64,000 nucleotides of DNA from Bradyrhizobium sp. 190 (lineage in GTDB: Bacteria; Pseudomonadota; Alphaproteobacteria; Rhizobiales; Xanthobacteraceae): contig NZ_JADPJL010000036.1 of the NCBI RefSeq assembly GCF_023073415.1, forward strand, positions 59,416 to 123,415. The letters run 5' to 3'. Shown one piece after another: positions 45,750 through 56,564 of this stretch. The stretch's first letter is position 1. The number at the start of each line of letters is the position of its first letter. Under the pieces are notes generated by a model. It ran no database searches and was not told the origin of the DNA. It saw nothing but the letters and a program-made list of their open reading frames with translations. The translations under genes were made by a program, and so were the position numbers.

Positions 45750-46672
45750 GGCGTTAACGCCATCAGATCGTCCTCAATAAGGCAGGATCGGAATATCGGA
45801 ACCATGCTACGCAACAGCCGAAGTGTGCAGCCGCAGGCTCCGCACCTGCTGCGATGGATCTGGGTAGCCATTGAGCCAATCACGGCCGATGAAAGCAGCG
45901 CTCGATGCTTCGAGACCCCGTCAGAGGAATACTGTAGGGTGCAACACGTCTGGCCTGGGCGGATTGGCCGTCCCTCCTGACGTTTTGCTGGACCGGCGGG
46001 AGGCGCTCGAGCTCTTCGGCATTTTCGACCAGCACCAGAACGCGTGGTGCATGATAATTCGCATCCCGCGGGAAACAGATACGCGGCGCGGCTGGGATCC
46101 TCGTCTTCCTGGATTGCACGTCGGATGTCAGGCCCCTTCTTCTGCGATATAGATGGGCGAGATTGGGCCCGTATGTCGCGTGCCAGACACATCACACGGA
46201 CGGACGCCTCCTATCGACTTCATGACCGGCAATCATCACGCCGCCGGAATGGCTACGATTTCCTTGTTTTTGATATGTCCGTCCAGTGCCAGGGGCGGAT
46301 CTAGCACAGCCAGTCACCGCCAACCTGCGACTCGCGGCGCGGCGAGCTGATGCGGCAAGGGCTCAGCCACAATTCTGGTCGTCCCACTCATAGCCCTAAG
46401 GTGAAGCTGCTCATGTGCTGCAGTCATCGCCACGAAGAGCGGAATTCGTCTGCAAGCGGCGCGTGGAAGGCAACGGCTGGCCAGCGTGCAAACGCACCCT
46501 CCGATCTGCACCTTCGACGCATCATAGGTTTACCGCCCCCAGGGGCCTAGCGCGCGCGGAGGAATGAAACTACCCACCAAAACTGATTGTTTTTGTGATC
46601 CAGCATGAGGCGTACCCCAGTCCGAATCATGAGTCGCCCGGCTTTCCGTCGGGCTGCCGGGGAGCTCCGCCG
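45750..46672. other. Intergenic region, no recognised gene
   Basis: Overlapping frames up to 159 codons occur on both strands but their translations do not look like proteins of any family I know. Confidence 0.4.
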
Positions 46673-47299
46673 ATGTACACGCCGCCCTCCTTCCAAGTTG
46701 TCGATATCACCGACGTTCATCGGACGATGCGCGAGGCACGCTCGGCGACACTGATCACCGCTACTCACGAAGGGCTTGTTGGAACGATGCTGCCCGTAGT
46801 ACTCGACGAGAGCGAAGGCTCCATGGGCACGATTTACGCCCACGTGGCGCGTGCGAATCCGCAGTGGAAGCTGACACCGACTGGCGAGGCGATGGCCATT
46901 TTCGCTGGGGCGGAGGCCTATGTCAGGCCCTCCTGGTACGTGACCAAGCACGAGAGAGGCGAGGCCGTACCGACGTGGAACTATGTCGCTGTGCATGCCT
47001 ACGGGCCGGTCGAATTCTTCGATGATGCCGATCGGTTGCGAAAGGTGGTCACGCGACTGACCGATGTGCATGAGCGCTCGGGCAAAGACCGCTGGGCGGT
47101 GTCTGACGCCCCTGCCGATTTCATCAAAACGGAGCTTAAGGGGATTGTCGGTCTGCGATTGCAGATTACACGGCTCAATGGCACGCGGAAGATGAGCCAG
47201 AACCGCAACGCGGCGGATCGCGCCGGTGTCATCGAGGGGCTATCGAAGAGCGACCGTGACGAAGACCGTCGTGTGGCTCACCTCATTGCGAAAGGATGA
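46673..47299 (+). CDS. PaiB-like FMN-binding protein
   Basis: A 208-residue protein of the FMN-binding negative regulator (PaiB) family. The N-terminal split-barrel shows MYTPPSFQV, ATLITATHEGLVGTMLPV and GTIYAHVARANPQW; later come YVRPSWYVTKHERGEAVPTW (the SWY...VPTWNY motif) and NYVAVHAYGPVEF, then KGIVGLRLQI at the C-terminal domain. PaiB proteins have been linked to control of sporulation or protease genes in Bacillus; in rhizobia the role is unknown. A GGGGAG ribosome-binding site precedes the ATG at 46673. It is apparently intact, with no operon partner. Confidence 0.88.
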   Translation: MYTPPSFQVVDITDVHRTMREARSATLITATHEGLVGTMLPVVLDESEGSMGTIYAHVARANPQWKLTPTGEAMAIFAGAEAYVRPSWYVTKHERGEAVPTWNYVAVHAYGPVEFFDDADRLRKVVTRLTDVHERSGKDRWAVSDAPADFIKTELKGIVGLRLQITRLNGTRKMSQNRNAADRAGVIEGLSKSDRDEDRRVAHLIAKG

Positions 47300-47787
47300 C
47301 GAACCCGAACGACGTATTGTGAACGACGCGGTATCACCGGATTTTCTCCATATCCTCGACTGCTCTCCTTCTGGACAGCGATGCGCCGGCGGCGGTCGGT
47401 TCCTGCTCGCGTCAGGTGCTTTTACAGAGCACAGAAAACCATACACGACGCCTCGCCTGTTCGTCACCTATTGCGAGCGGCAGCAGCGGCGCGAGGCCCC
47501 GAGGCCAGTCCGGAGAAGAAGAGCGGTACACCGGTTGCAATCCGGGGGCTGCTTCGGGGCGCATGACAGGAATGCTCTGCATTGAGATCGGATTCAAGGG
47601 GGCTGCGCCGGCTCCACTGTTGTCAAAGCAAACCAGTTTAGCACGGAATCTTGCGACTGGCGCTAACTGATCCGCCACACTGAAACTCTGCGCAGCCACA
47701 AGCGAAGGTTGCATGCAATTAAAGTAAATCTCCGCATTGATATCGCCCTTCCGACTCAAACAAAGATGCTTTGGAAGGCGATTGCCG
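47300..47787. other. Intergenic region, no recognised gene
   Basis: A minus-strand frame of about 100 codons from an ATG at 47714 (MQPSLVAAQSFSVADQLAPV) to 47412 lies downstream of the giant kinase; it has no recognisable family. Confidence 0.3.
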
Positions 47788-50700
47788 TCATTCTCTCGAA
47801 CACTGCGTATGCGCAGCCGGCATGCTGAACTGAAAGACGGCCCCGCGAGGATCATTGGCGCCCGCCCACATCCGGCCCCCGTGCGCCTCAATAATAGAAT
47901 GGCAAATGGCCAGCCCCATGCCCATGCCTTCAGACTTGGTGGTGTAAAACGCCTCGAACACGCGGTCAGCACTGTTCGGATCGAGTCCTGGACCCGTATC
48001 CCGAAAAGTAACCAATACGTTATTCGAGCCATCTGTCCGCGCACTAATCAGTAACTCGCGGTCACCTTCGTTGATCTCGCTCATGGCCTCGATGGCGTTC
48101 GTGATCAAATTGAGAAGCACCTGCCGGACCTGGACGCGATCTGCCCAGACAAGCGGCAACGCCTCAGGCCGTCGCGTTTGCACCCATACATCATTTTTTG
48201 CAAGTTCCGCGCGAACTAGGGCCAGCACCTCTAAGATCAATTCGTCAATTGCGAGAAGCTCCGTTTGCATAGGAGCCTTATTCATAAGAGCGCGGATCCG
48301 ACGGATCACGTTCCCTGCGCGCATACTGTCACGGATAATCAAACCGAAGGTCTGCCGAACTTCTTCCAGATTTGGCGGTTGAGCACCGAGCCAATTTAGC
48401 CCCGCCCCCGCATTACTGCTGATGGCGGCAATCGGCTGGTTGACCTCATGGGCGATTGAGGCGGCCAGCTGTCCCATTGTCGTGAGCCGATTGGCGTGTG
48501 CCAGCCCCATCAGAGTCTCGCGATACCGTCGTTCGCTTTCACGGGCTTCCGCTTCCGCTCTCTTTCGCTCTGTCAGGTCGAGGACGAAGCCAACACCTTG
48601 GTCGTCTCGCGCGTCGAATACGGCGAGGCCAATTAACACCGGCACGCGGCTGCCATCCTTGCGGACATACTCTTTCTCGAACTGCTGAACAGCTCCGGTC
48701 CGTTTTGCTTCTGTTCCAGCATCCAGTGTGCGCTCGCGCCATTCTGGCGGTGTCAGGTCGAGACCGTTCACTCGCCCCGCGACGAGATCCTCTCGGTCGT
48801 ATCCAACCATCGTGAGGAAGGTTTGATTTGCCTCGATGATCTCGCCTCCTTCGCGAATGATAAATATTCCGATGATGTTAGCGTCGAGTAAGCGCCGGAT
48901 TTTCGACTCCCGTTGCTGAACTTCGCTGTACAACCGGCTGTTTTCCAGCGCTGTTGCAGCTTGCGAGGCAAGCATTTTCAGCACCGAGTTGCGGGCAGCC
49001 GAGAATATGCGCGCGGCGAGATTATTCTCCAGATAAAGTACGCCGATCAGCTTGCCCTGTGTGATCAGTGGCAGGCAAAGAATAGAACGCGCTTTGCGCT
49101 CGCGGATATACGCATCTTCCGCAAATGAAGGCTCGGCGGCAGCATCATCGAGAATGACGTTTTCGCGGACACGTAGGACGAAATGCAGCACGGACTCGGG
49201 AAGCGCCCTCGGAGTTACGGGCTGTTCATTCACCTTTACAAGCAGCGCATCCGCTACCGTTGTGGCTTCCGCCTCGATCCGTGGCTCGCCTCCATGCAGC
49301 AGAATTAACAAACCTCGTTCGGCGCCGGCCTGCTCAATGGCAGTCCGCATAAGCGTGTCGATTAGTTTTTGAAGAACAATCTCGCCGGAAATCGCCTGCG
49401 ACACTTTTGTCACCGTCGCGAGGTCAAGATGCTCAACCGGAGCTCCGATCCTCATTCCATTCACGGCAGGAGTGGTCTCCTCATGGCTGAGATGGGGATT
49501 CAGCTCGTCGAGCTGACGCACTTTGCCATCTGCTCCCCAACGAAGGTAGCCGCGCCGCGCGTCCTGCAGGTAAACCCGGGAGATTCTGTCAAAACCGCGC
49601 GCAGCATAAAAGCGCGCTGCAAGTTCGCAAGCGATTCCCTCGTGGTGGGCGAAACCGTTACGTGCTGCGGTCTGGATTGAGTGTTCATACAGTCGCATTG
49701 CGTCTGCATCCCGGTATTCCCGCCTTGCAATTTCAGCGCCGACCAAGGCAACCCGATTCTCAAAATTTTCGGGGCAATTCGTCGCCCATATCTGCAGCTG
49801 TCTGTAATGGGCATCAATGATATCCCGATGTTGCTGTTGTTCGCTTTCGCCTGGCTTGTCGCAATAACATGAGTGAGACAGCGCACCATAGAAGTGAAAC
49901 TCCGCGATCAAGGACTCTGTCGGCATGGTCCATAATTTGGGCACCGCCTTGGAGCGAGCATCAACAGCCGCAGCATAATCGCCGGCTAGAAATCGCGCCT
50001 GAAGTTTGCGGATCCAGTAGACGGTTTCGCTAGGTGACAGCTCCGGACTCCGAGCCAACGATCGCTCGACGTCTAGCTCGTCAAATTGTTGGTCATCGAA
50101 GCAACCGAATGAGCGCGTGAGGCCGCGCATGCTTCTAATGATTGCGAGCTGAGCGGCTACGGCATCAGCAGCAAACTGAACCTTTCTATTCCGAATCGTA
50201 GCAAGGCTTTTCTCTATCTCGTTCTGCACCTCTTTCAGGGGATCTCCGGCCATCATCATATTTGAGGTTAGATGAAGCAAGCTGTACGCTTCATAGATGA
50301 CATCGCCGCTGCTGACCGCAGCTGCGAGCGCTCGCCGGATCAAAACTCGGCCACCTCTTAGGGGCTTCGTCCACGGGATCACGTTGCATCCGAAGGCCAA
50401 ATAGACGGGAGCCCGAAAACGGGAGAACTCACCGCGATCAACCAGGTCGCAAGCAAGACGACCAAATTTATCAGCTGCTTGGTAGTCACCGAAGCGCCCG
50501 GCCAAGATTCGGCCTAGCCATGCGTAATGGGCGCAAGAAGCATCAGTGTTGCCGTATTCGAGGCTGATGATGACAGCTCTGCAGATGACCAAAGCGGATA
50601 AATTGGCGTCCGTGAAACCTGCGGGCGGAAGAATCCGCGTCAAGACGGCAAGCGTGGCAAGCGAGGTCTGATCTGTCATTCCAGGCAAACTAGCAAGATC

Positions 50701-53337
50701 CTCGATTGCGTCGGGCAGCTGTGACCACATCCGCCGATATTCGGCTAATGTTTCCTGGTCCGTCGGATGCTGCGACCACTCGATCCCGACATCGTGAAGA
50801 TATTCGAGGCCTGTGAGAACTGCCCGCCCGTGCTGACCGAGCGTCAAGTAAAGATCGACCCGCAAACATGCGACCGTTGCTCGTTGGGGCGCGTTCAAGG
50901 CGCGCTTCGACAGTGCGGACAGGAGGCTCTCTGCAATCTCCAGCTGGCCTACCAAGAATTCGCATTCGGCCCTGCTTGTCTCCAGTGCGAACGCGAGTTC
51001 GTGGCGCCTTCGCCAAGAGTGCTCCGCGAGCAGCGCAGCACCGACGGTGAAATATGTGAGTGCCGAGGCGTAGGCCGCCGACGCCCTGGCCCGCTGCCCT
51101 GCGACCAAATTCAGCTCTGCGAGCTGCTCACGCTCCTGACCGGAGGCAATTAGCGCGACACCTCGATTGAGTTGACTGACGACGTCGAAGATAGCCTCTC
51201 CGCGTTTGTGCGCAGGGATGTGTGCGGCGAGCATCCGACCGATCCGCAGATGGGCAGGAGCGCGCGAGGATTCCGGCACCAGCAAGTAGGCCGCCTCTTG
51301 AACGCGATCGTGGAGGAAGCGGTAGGCTGTTCCGTGGCGCGCGATCATTTCCTGCCGGATCGCCGGCCACAGGGTCGCATGCACCTGCTCCTGCGAAATT
51401 TCGAGCACGATCGCAAGCTCCGCCGTCCCGGCGACGTTGCCGAAACAGGCCAGCTGCTGCAGCGCGTCCTGCGTTTCCTCGGGCAGGCGGATGAGCTTGC
51501 CGAGCATTAGATCCACGACGTTCTCGGTGTATGCTTTTGCGTGAATGCGCTCGAGATCCCATCGCCAGCGCGCCGGCTCGTGATCGAACGTCAACAGCTG
51601 CTCTTCGGCCAGTTCAGAAAGGAATTGAATGGCGAAGAACGGATTACCCATCGTCTTCTGATGCACCAACTTTGCAAGCGGGGCAGCGCGTTTTGGTCCG
51701 CAGCGAAGGGTATCCGCGACCAACTGCGCGACATCGTCTGCAGTGAGCGGCGAGAGCGTGATCTCCTCGAAATTTACGTCGGCTCTCCTGATGGAGTCGA
51801 GCTTGCGTTTGAGTGGATGGCCTGCATCAAGTTCGTTGCTGCGGTAAGCTCCAATGAGCAGCAGGTGCAGATCCGACTGGGTCAGGAGATCCTCGATCAA
51901 GTCGAGCGTTGCGGCATCATGCCACTGCAAATCGTCGAGGAAGAGCACCAATGGATGGGTTCGCCGGGCGAACACACCAATAAAGCGGCGAAGCACCAGC
52001 TGGAAACGGATTTGCGCTTGCCGGGCTGGAAGCTCAGCAACCGCGGGCTGCTCGCCAATGATCACGCTCAGATCGGGGATCAATTCGACCATCAGTCGTC
52101 CATTCGCGCCGAGCGCCTCCCGGAGCGCTTGCCGCCAGATGGCGAGTTCGCCCTCACTTTTGCTGAGAAGAGGACGGACAAGACTCTGAAACGTCTGCAC
52201 TAGCGTCGCATAGGGAACGTCCCGCTTCAGTTGGTCGAATTTGCCTGACACCAACTGCCCGCGCGAGGGCACCAGTACTTTGTGTAGCTCCTGGACAAGC
52301 GAAGACTTACCGACACCGGAGTAACCGGCGACGAGCACCAACCTCGGCGCGCCGCTCCTCACCGCGCGATCGAAAGAGGCAAGCAAAGTCTCGATCTGAA
52401 GGGCTCTGCCATAGAGCTTCTCGGGGATGAGCAACCGATCAGGTGTGTCCTCTGTGCCGAGCTCAAACGGGTCGATGCGACCGTGGTTGGCCCATGCTGC
52501 GAGACAGTGTTGCAGATCGTGCTCAAGGCCAGCGGCAGTCTGGTAGCGTTCCTCGGCGGTTTTCGCGAGGAGTTTCATCACAATCTGAGAGATTGGCTCC
52601 GGGAGTTTTTGCGATTTCTCGACGGGCGGTATTGCTTTTCTTGCAATATGACAATGAATCCACTCCAAGGGATCAGAGCCCGTGAACGGCAGCGCGCCGG
52701 TCAGCATCTGGTAGAATGTCACGCCAAGTGAATAGAGATCACTGCGACAATCGACCGAGCGATTCATTCGTCCGGTCTGTTCGGGCGCCATGTAGGGCAG
52801 CGAGCCGGCGATGAACTCGGCAGGCTCAGGCGGCACGCGCTCGCGGGAAAGACGGGAGGCCAGACCAAACCCAGTGAGTCGCACCTGTTCGTCAGGACAA
52901 TTGACCAGAATGTGAGCGGGTTTCAGGTCCTTGTGGACCAAGCCGTGCCGGTGAAGCTTGCCCACGGCCCTCGCGATACCAACAGCGAGGCGCAGGAAGC
53001 GCTTGGGCTCCATGCGGATCCCGAGTAAATTTAGCAGTGGCTCGCCGCATGGATCCTCCAGGACCAGCATAGTCCGACCAGCTTCCCGGACGAGTTCCAA
53101 CGGCCGCACCGCCCATGCCTCGTCTAGCTCCTCCCTCAACTCACACTCATGGGCGAGGCGGTCGAGCGTCGCTGGGTGTTCCGCGATGGGCCGCACGACA
53201 AGCACGACAGCCCTGCTGCCGTGGATTTGCCGGCGCCACGCACGGCAGAACGCGCGATCACCGTCCTCCCACAGGGGTTGGATGTCACTGTCGACATTTG
53301 AGCCGAACAGAGTTCGGCTGAGGGGGTCCCGCGGCAT
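47788..53337 (-). CDS. Giant hybrid sensor: protein kinase-like, AAA ATPase, GAF, PAS and histidine kinase
   Basis: An 1849-residue multidomain sensor. (1) Residues ~15-285: Hanks-type kinase fold with LVHKDLKPAHILV, LTGFGLASRL, YMAPEQTGRM and DLYSLGVTFYQML. (2) ~310-600: AAA-type ATPase with P-loop GYSGVGKSS (~334) and VLFLDDLQW (Walker B). (3) ~600-1270: helical repeat region. (4) ~1300-1460: GAF domain (EQAGAERGLLILLHGG, ARSILCLPLITQGKLIGVLY). (5) ~1490-1600: PAS domain (IFIIREGGEIIEANQTFLTM). (6) ~1620-1849: histidine kinase with SIAHEVNQPIAAI (phosphoacceptor His), NLITNAIEAM, DTGPGLD and EGMGMGLAI. In the kinase domain the usual KPxN Asn is His and the DFG Asp is Gly. Two FixJ-class regulators lie 3-4 kb away and may be partners. 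No transmembrane segment is seen, so it is cytoplasmic. Confidence 0.92.
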   Translation of the reverse strand: MPRDPLSRTLFGSNVDSDIQPLWEDGDRAFCRAWRRQIHGSRAVVLVVRPIAEHPATLDRLAHECELREELDEAWAVRPLELVREAGRTMLVLEDPCGEPLLNLLGIRMEPKRFLRLAVGIARAVGKLHRHGLVHKDLKPAHILVNCPDEQVRLTGFGLASRLSRERVPPEPAEFIAGSLPYMAPEQTGRMNRSVDCRSDLYSLGVTFYQMLTGALPFTGSDPLEWIHCHIARKAIPPVEKSQKLPEPISQIVMKLLAKTAEERYQTAAGLEHDLQHCLAAWANHGRIDPFELGTEDTPDRLLIPEKLYGRALQIETLLASFDRAVRSGAPRLVLVAGYSGVGKSSLVQELHKVLVPSRGQLVSGKFDQLKRDVPYATLVQTFQSLVRPLLSKSEGELAIWRQALREALGANGRLMVELIPDLSVIIGEQPAVAELPARQAQIRFQLVLRRFIGVFARRTHPLVLFLDDLQWHDAATLDLIEDLLTQSDLHLLLIGAYRSNELDAGHPLKRKLDSIRRADVNFEEITLSPLTADDVAQLVADTLRCGPKRAAPLAKLVHQKTMGNPFFAIQFLSELAEEQLLTFDHEPARWRWDLERIHAKAYTENVVDLMLGKLIRLPEETQDALQQLACFGNVAGTAELAIVLEISQEQVHATLWPAIRQEMIARHGTAYRFLHDRVQEAAYLLVPESSRAPAHLRIGRMLAAHIPAHKRGEAIFDVVSQLNRGVALIASGQEREQLAELNLVAGQRARASAAYASALTYFTVGAALLAEHSWRRRHELAFALETSRAECEFLVGQLEIAESLLSALSKRALNAPQRATVACLRVDLYLTLGQHGRAVLTGLEYLHDVGIEWSQHPTDQETLAEYRRMWSQLPDAIEDLASLPGMTDQTSLATLAVLTRILPPAGFTDANLSALVICRAVIISLEYGNTDASCAHYAWLGRILAGRFGDYQAADKFGRLACDLVDRGEFSRFRAPVYLAFGCNVIPWTKPLRGGRVLIRRALAAAVSSGDVIYEAYSLLHLTSNMMMAGDPLKEVQNEIEKSLATIRNRKVQFAADAVAAQLAIIRSMRGLTRSFGCFDDQQFDELDVERSLARSPELSPSETVYWIRKLQARFLAGDYAAAVDARSKAVPKLWTMPTESLIAEFHFYGALSHSCYCDKPGESEQQQHRDIIDAHYRQLQIWATNCPENFENRVALVGAEIARREYRDADAMRLYEHSIQTAARNGFAHHEGIACELAARFYAARGFDRISRVYLQDARRGYLRWGADGKVRQLDELNPHLSHEETTPAVNGMRIGAPVEHLDLATVTKVSQAISGEIVLQKLIDTLMRTAIEQAGAERGLLILLHGGEPRIEAEATTVADALLVKVNEQPVTPRALPESVLHFVLRVRENVILDDAAAEPSFAEDAYIRERKARSILCLPLITQGKLIGVLYLENNLAARIFSAARNSVLKMLASQAATALENSRLYSEVQQRESKIRRLLDANIIGIFIIREGGEIIEANQTFLTMVGYDREDLVAGRVNGLDLTPPEWRERTLDAGTEAKRTGAVQQFEKEYVRKDGSRVPVLIGLAVFDARDDQGVGFVLDLTERKRAEAEARESERRYRETLMGLAHANRLTTMGQLAASIAHEVNQPIAAISSNAGAGLNWLGAQPPNLEEVRQTFGLIIRDSMRAGNVIRRIRALMNKAPMQTELLAIDELILEVLALVRAELAKNDVWVQTRRPEALPLVWADRVQVRQVLLNLITNAIEAMSEINEGDRELLISARTDGSNNVLVTFRDTGPGLDPNSADRVFEAFYTTKSEGMGMGLAICHSIIEAHGGRMWAGANDPRGAVFQFSMPAAHTQCSRE

Positions 53338-56022
53338 TTGCCCGCCCGGTCAATAAGGACTGAGCCAAACCTGACACATATGGGGCGAGCTTGTGAAGGG
53401 AATTCGCAAAACGGCGCGAGTACCGATCCAGGCCGCCAAAGAGTGGACCGCGGCACGCCAAGATGCGACTTACACACCCAATACGTCACAGCCCGATCGA
53501 TCCAGCCCACTCCTGCGCGCCGGCCGGGCCTGCACAGCATCGGCGGCGGCGCTCCCGACTAGCTCAGTGTGTGGACGAAGGAATTGTATTTGATAGAGCG
53601 GCTCGTGGCCCGTTACCCGACCACCAGCGGCCCACTGCCCGACGTGCAGCAGGGCCCAGATTGCTGCTACCGCTCAAGCAGACAATGACATGTGAAAGCT
53701 GATCGGTTTGCCCATGATCGGCACAACGCGCGAGGCCATTGGAGGCCGGCTTCTGACGACTGCATCGGCCTGAGCGTCCGGGGCGCGATGCGCAATGCCA
53801 TCCCATGAGCCAATTGCGAGATCTCCTGGCGCGAACTGAAGCCCCGAGGGCCACAACTTGCTTCGCACAACGTCGTCCGAGTATGTCTTTCGAGCAAGCG
53901 ACCATACCATCGACGCGCTCAGTCTTCAGCACCAAACTAACATGGCATGTTGGGCCGAGAAAAGTGTCTAGTTTCGAAGCCGTCCCGGCGCGCACTGTCA
54001 GGGCCTTAGCGTGCGCCCGGTCCGTCCCGGCGTTATCTGTGAAATGTTGATCATGCTGTCCCCGTGAAGCAAGCAGCGCGGCGACACTGATGTCGCCGTA
54101 CCGAGCTAAGGAAGCACAGAGCCTGTGTATCCGATACGATATTGAAGGAGCTCGCCCTACACAATTTTGCAGTTGAGCTCGAACGAAACGAATCCAATGA
54201 TGCGGCGGCGCGTTTGGACATTGACCGATCAATAAGCACAACGCGTGATCGAGCGACTTGAGCCAAAGAACTGAAGCAGCTTCTTGGTAAGGATGAGCTC
54301 CTCGAAATCGGATGTACTAAGGCTCGGAGCGAGCGGTCCATTGCAGCAAATCGAACAGCTGGACCTTTCCGCCGCTTCGATGGCTAGCCCCGCGGACATA
54401 AGCGCGGCCAATATTGCTTTTTCGAGCTGAAACCGCACTGGCGCAGTATTAGCTCAGCCTGTTCCCTTTGAGGCCTGCACCAAGCTGTCGATCTCCGGGC
54501 AGGCCCTACATCTGAGGTCGATGCCGGCCGAGGAATACCGAACGGCGGGGCACGATGCCTCTTCACGCTGACCGGCGGAAATGTCGCTTCCCTGGTTGAC
54601 TATGGTGCGAACCGCTCTGAATGCGATCAGACGATCAGTGAGCTCGGCGATCGCCTTGCTGATATCTGGCATGTCGAACGACCCTTTCTCACAGAAGCCG
54701 GTCCCGAGAATTCGCCCACCGTTAACAGCACGGCCGCCAAAGAAGCTTGCTCCACAATCAGCCATGAAGGCGTGCTTCTAAGGCCCGAGGAGAAGCAAGA
54801 TGCTCGGTCGAGTCGCTGAACATAAACGCCGCAAGGGCGCTCAGGCTAGAAATCCCGCTGACACGCGCGGTGCTGTTTTCGAGATCGACGTTCACTCCTG
54901 GCTCCATTGTTGGAAGGCGCCATGCAGTCATCGACTCTGAACCACAGCATCAAGGACAGATCTGCGAGCCACTGTGAGCGAAACCGCGCCTAGAACTATT
55001 CTCTTCATTCCTGCTCCCATTGATGGAGCAACTGACCCGCGACAAAGGCACCCCTGATGCTCACCGAGCGTCCGTACAGGCCCTCGCTGATCGGAATGCC
55101 GCTCGCTGCGGTTCGCAGGAGAGCCATTGCCGGCCATGCGAAGCCGATAGATCCGAGAGAGTTCTCGCTGCTTGAACCGCTGTTCAAGCAAGGCGTAAGC
55201 TACCCCAAACTGGTGAAGAGAATTGCAATTAAAATGAAGAACAGCGGAACGCCTTCTTTGCCAATTTTGCCAATTCGATAGATCTACACCGGCATCGTAC
55301 AACCTGACGCTACGAACGATTCAAGCCCTTCCTGGCCGGTGCGAAGTAGCAGGGAGTCACTACCTACTCTGCCTTGCTGAGCGAGCCTCAGTTTTGCCGC
55401 GCTGGTTGTTCATGGAGGCAGCGTCACCACGGATGTACTGGCGATGTGGGCGAACCCGACGCACTTTCTGCTCAACGGAGTGCGTCGGGCCGTCTGTAAC
55501 GACCCCATCTGGACCGTAGGCCCTTAGCGGATCGATGAGCTACTGGCAGGTCTGACAACAGCTTCAGGTTGACCGCTCGGGGCGCGTTTTGTCGTTCCTA
55601 TGTAGGTCAAAGAGCGAACCTTCAAGGTGCCGGCACGGACCTATGATGTCCGCCAATTCTGGTAGGAGAATGATTCTTTCGCTGGATCAGCGGTTGTTTG
55701 GCTGATGCAGGAGAGCAAATGCAACTGCCTTTTGGCGAACTGGTCCGCACCTGGACACCGAATGGAGTGTGTCCTGCCTCTCCATTCAGATTACGCCGCC
55801 TCATCTTGGGGTGCGAGCCTCGTGAAGGAAGCAACGACACGAACGCACGTGAGCGCCCCTGCAGCAGCTCAAGTTCGAGCATCTTTCCTACAAACTTGAC
55901 GGAAAGGACTTGAATCGCACCTTGCGTCAGGTTGTACGAAGTCGGTGCAAGGTGCTTTCCCCACCCTCGCAAAGAGCAACTCAAAGGCGCTCTGAGGACG
56001 GAAAAGAAGAGTTCATGTGCTG
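53338..56022. other. Long gene-poor region
   Basis: About 2.7 kb without a convincing gene. At 55008-54928 on the minus strand a 26-codon frame behind an AGCAGGA site (MKRIVLGAVSLTVA) looks like the signal-peptide stump of an outer-membrane protein. A plus-strand piece at about 54136-54330 (LKELALHNFAVELERNES, KQLLGKDELLEIGC) is protein-like but broken and unfamiliar; a minus-strand 103-codon frame (54454-54765) is also unfamiliar. A perfect hairpin is listed separately. Confidence 0.4.
55455..55489. repeat. Perfect 11-bp inverted repeat
   Basis: CCCGACGCACT and AGTGCGTCGGG flank a 13-base loop. No T-run follows and no gene ends beside it. It could be a leftover terminator or a regulator-binding palindrome. 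Confidence 0.45.
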
Positions 56023-56190
56023 ATGCCGCTGCTACTCGTTCTGATATCTATTTTCCTTAGTACGGGTGCGATAGTCTACGCCGCTTGCCGATCTCAACGC
56101 CGGCGGGATCGGCGCATGCACAGGCACAATCGCGCCAATTCGCTCAGCTCGCGGCCCCGCGTTCAACTACCAAGGCGACGGGCATTCTGA
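56023..56190 (+). CDS. Small single-pass membrane protein (hypothetical)
   Basis: A 55-residue frame: an N-terminal hydrophobic segment (MPLLLVLISIFLSTGAIVYA) followed by a strongly basic tail (CRSQRRRDRRMHRHNR). Positive-inside logic places the tail in the cytoplasm. An AAAAGAAGAG ribosome-binding-like stretch lies just upstream; an alternative GTG start is two codons earlier. No family recognised; it may be real because the hydrophobic helix and purine-rich leader coincide. Confidence 0.35.
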   Translation: MPLLLVLISIFLSTGAIVYAACRSQRRRDRRMHRHNRANSLSSRPRVQLPRRRAF

Positions 56191-56564
56191 TCCTTCAGCC
56201 GCATAATGGGTCGTCCGCTGCAGCCTCACTCGCGAAGGCCGGGCGACACGCGACGCCATGCTAAAGCGAGCGCCTCAAGTTCTGGATTCGGTGCTTCTCG
56301 ATCGGCTGCTGATCGATTTGATCGATGCCGCGGGGCCGATCCAACGCGACGGCGGACAGACGCGAAAGGCAGTTCTCGACCAGTCGGACGGTTTTTGCTA
56401 GACTTTCCAGTAATGCGTCACGCTGGCGCGAATGGCTGACCCGTCACATACCTGGAAAATCTCAAACTTTGCACTGCGCAAAGTACTCGAAAGGCTACGC
56501 GGTCAATCAAAGGTCGTAGTGAGGCGATGATTCTACTTTAAATCGTACAAGTGAGGCTCTTATC
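56191..56564. other. Intergenic, upstream of response regulator
   Basis: About 370 bases with no recognised gene. It must contain the promoter of the response regulator that follows, but no consensus site was recognised. Confidence 0.4.
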
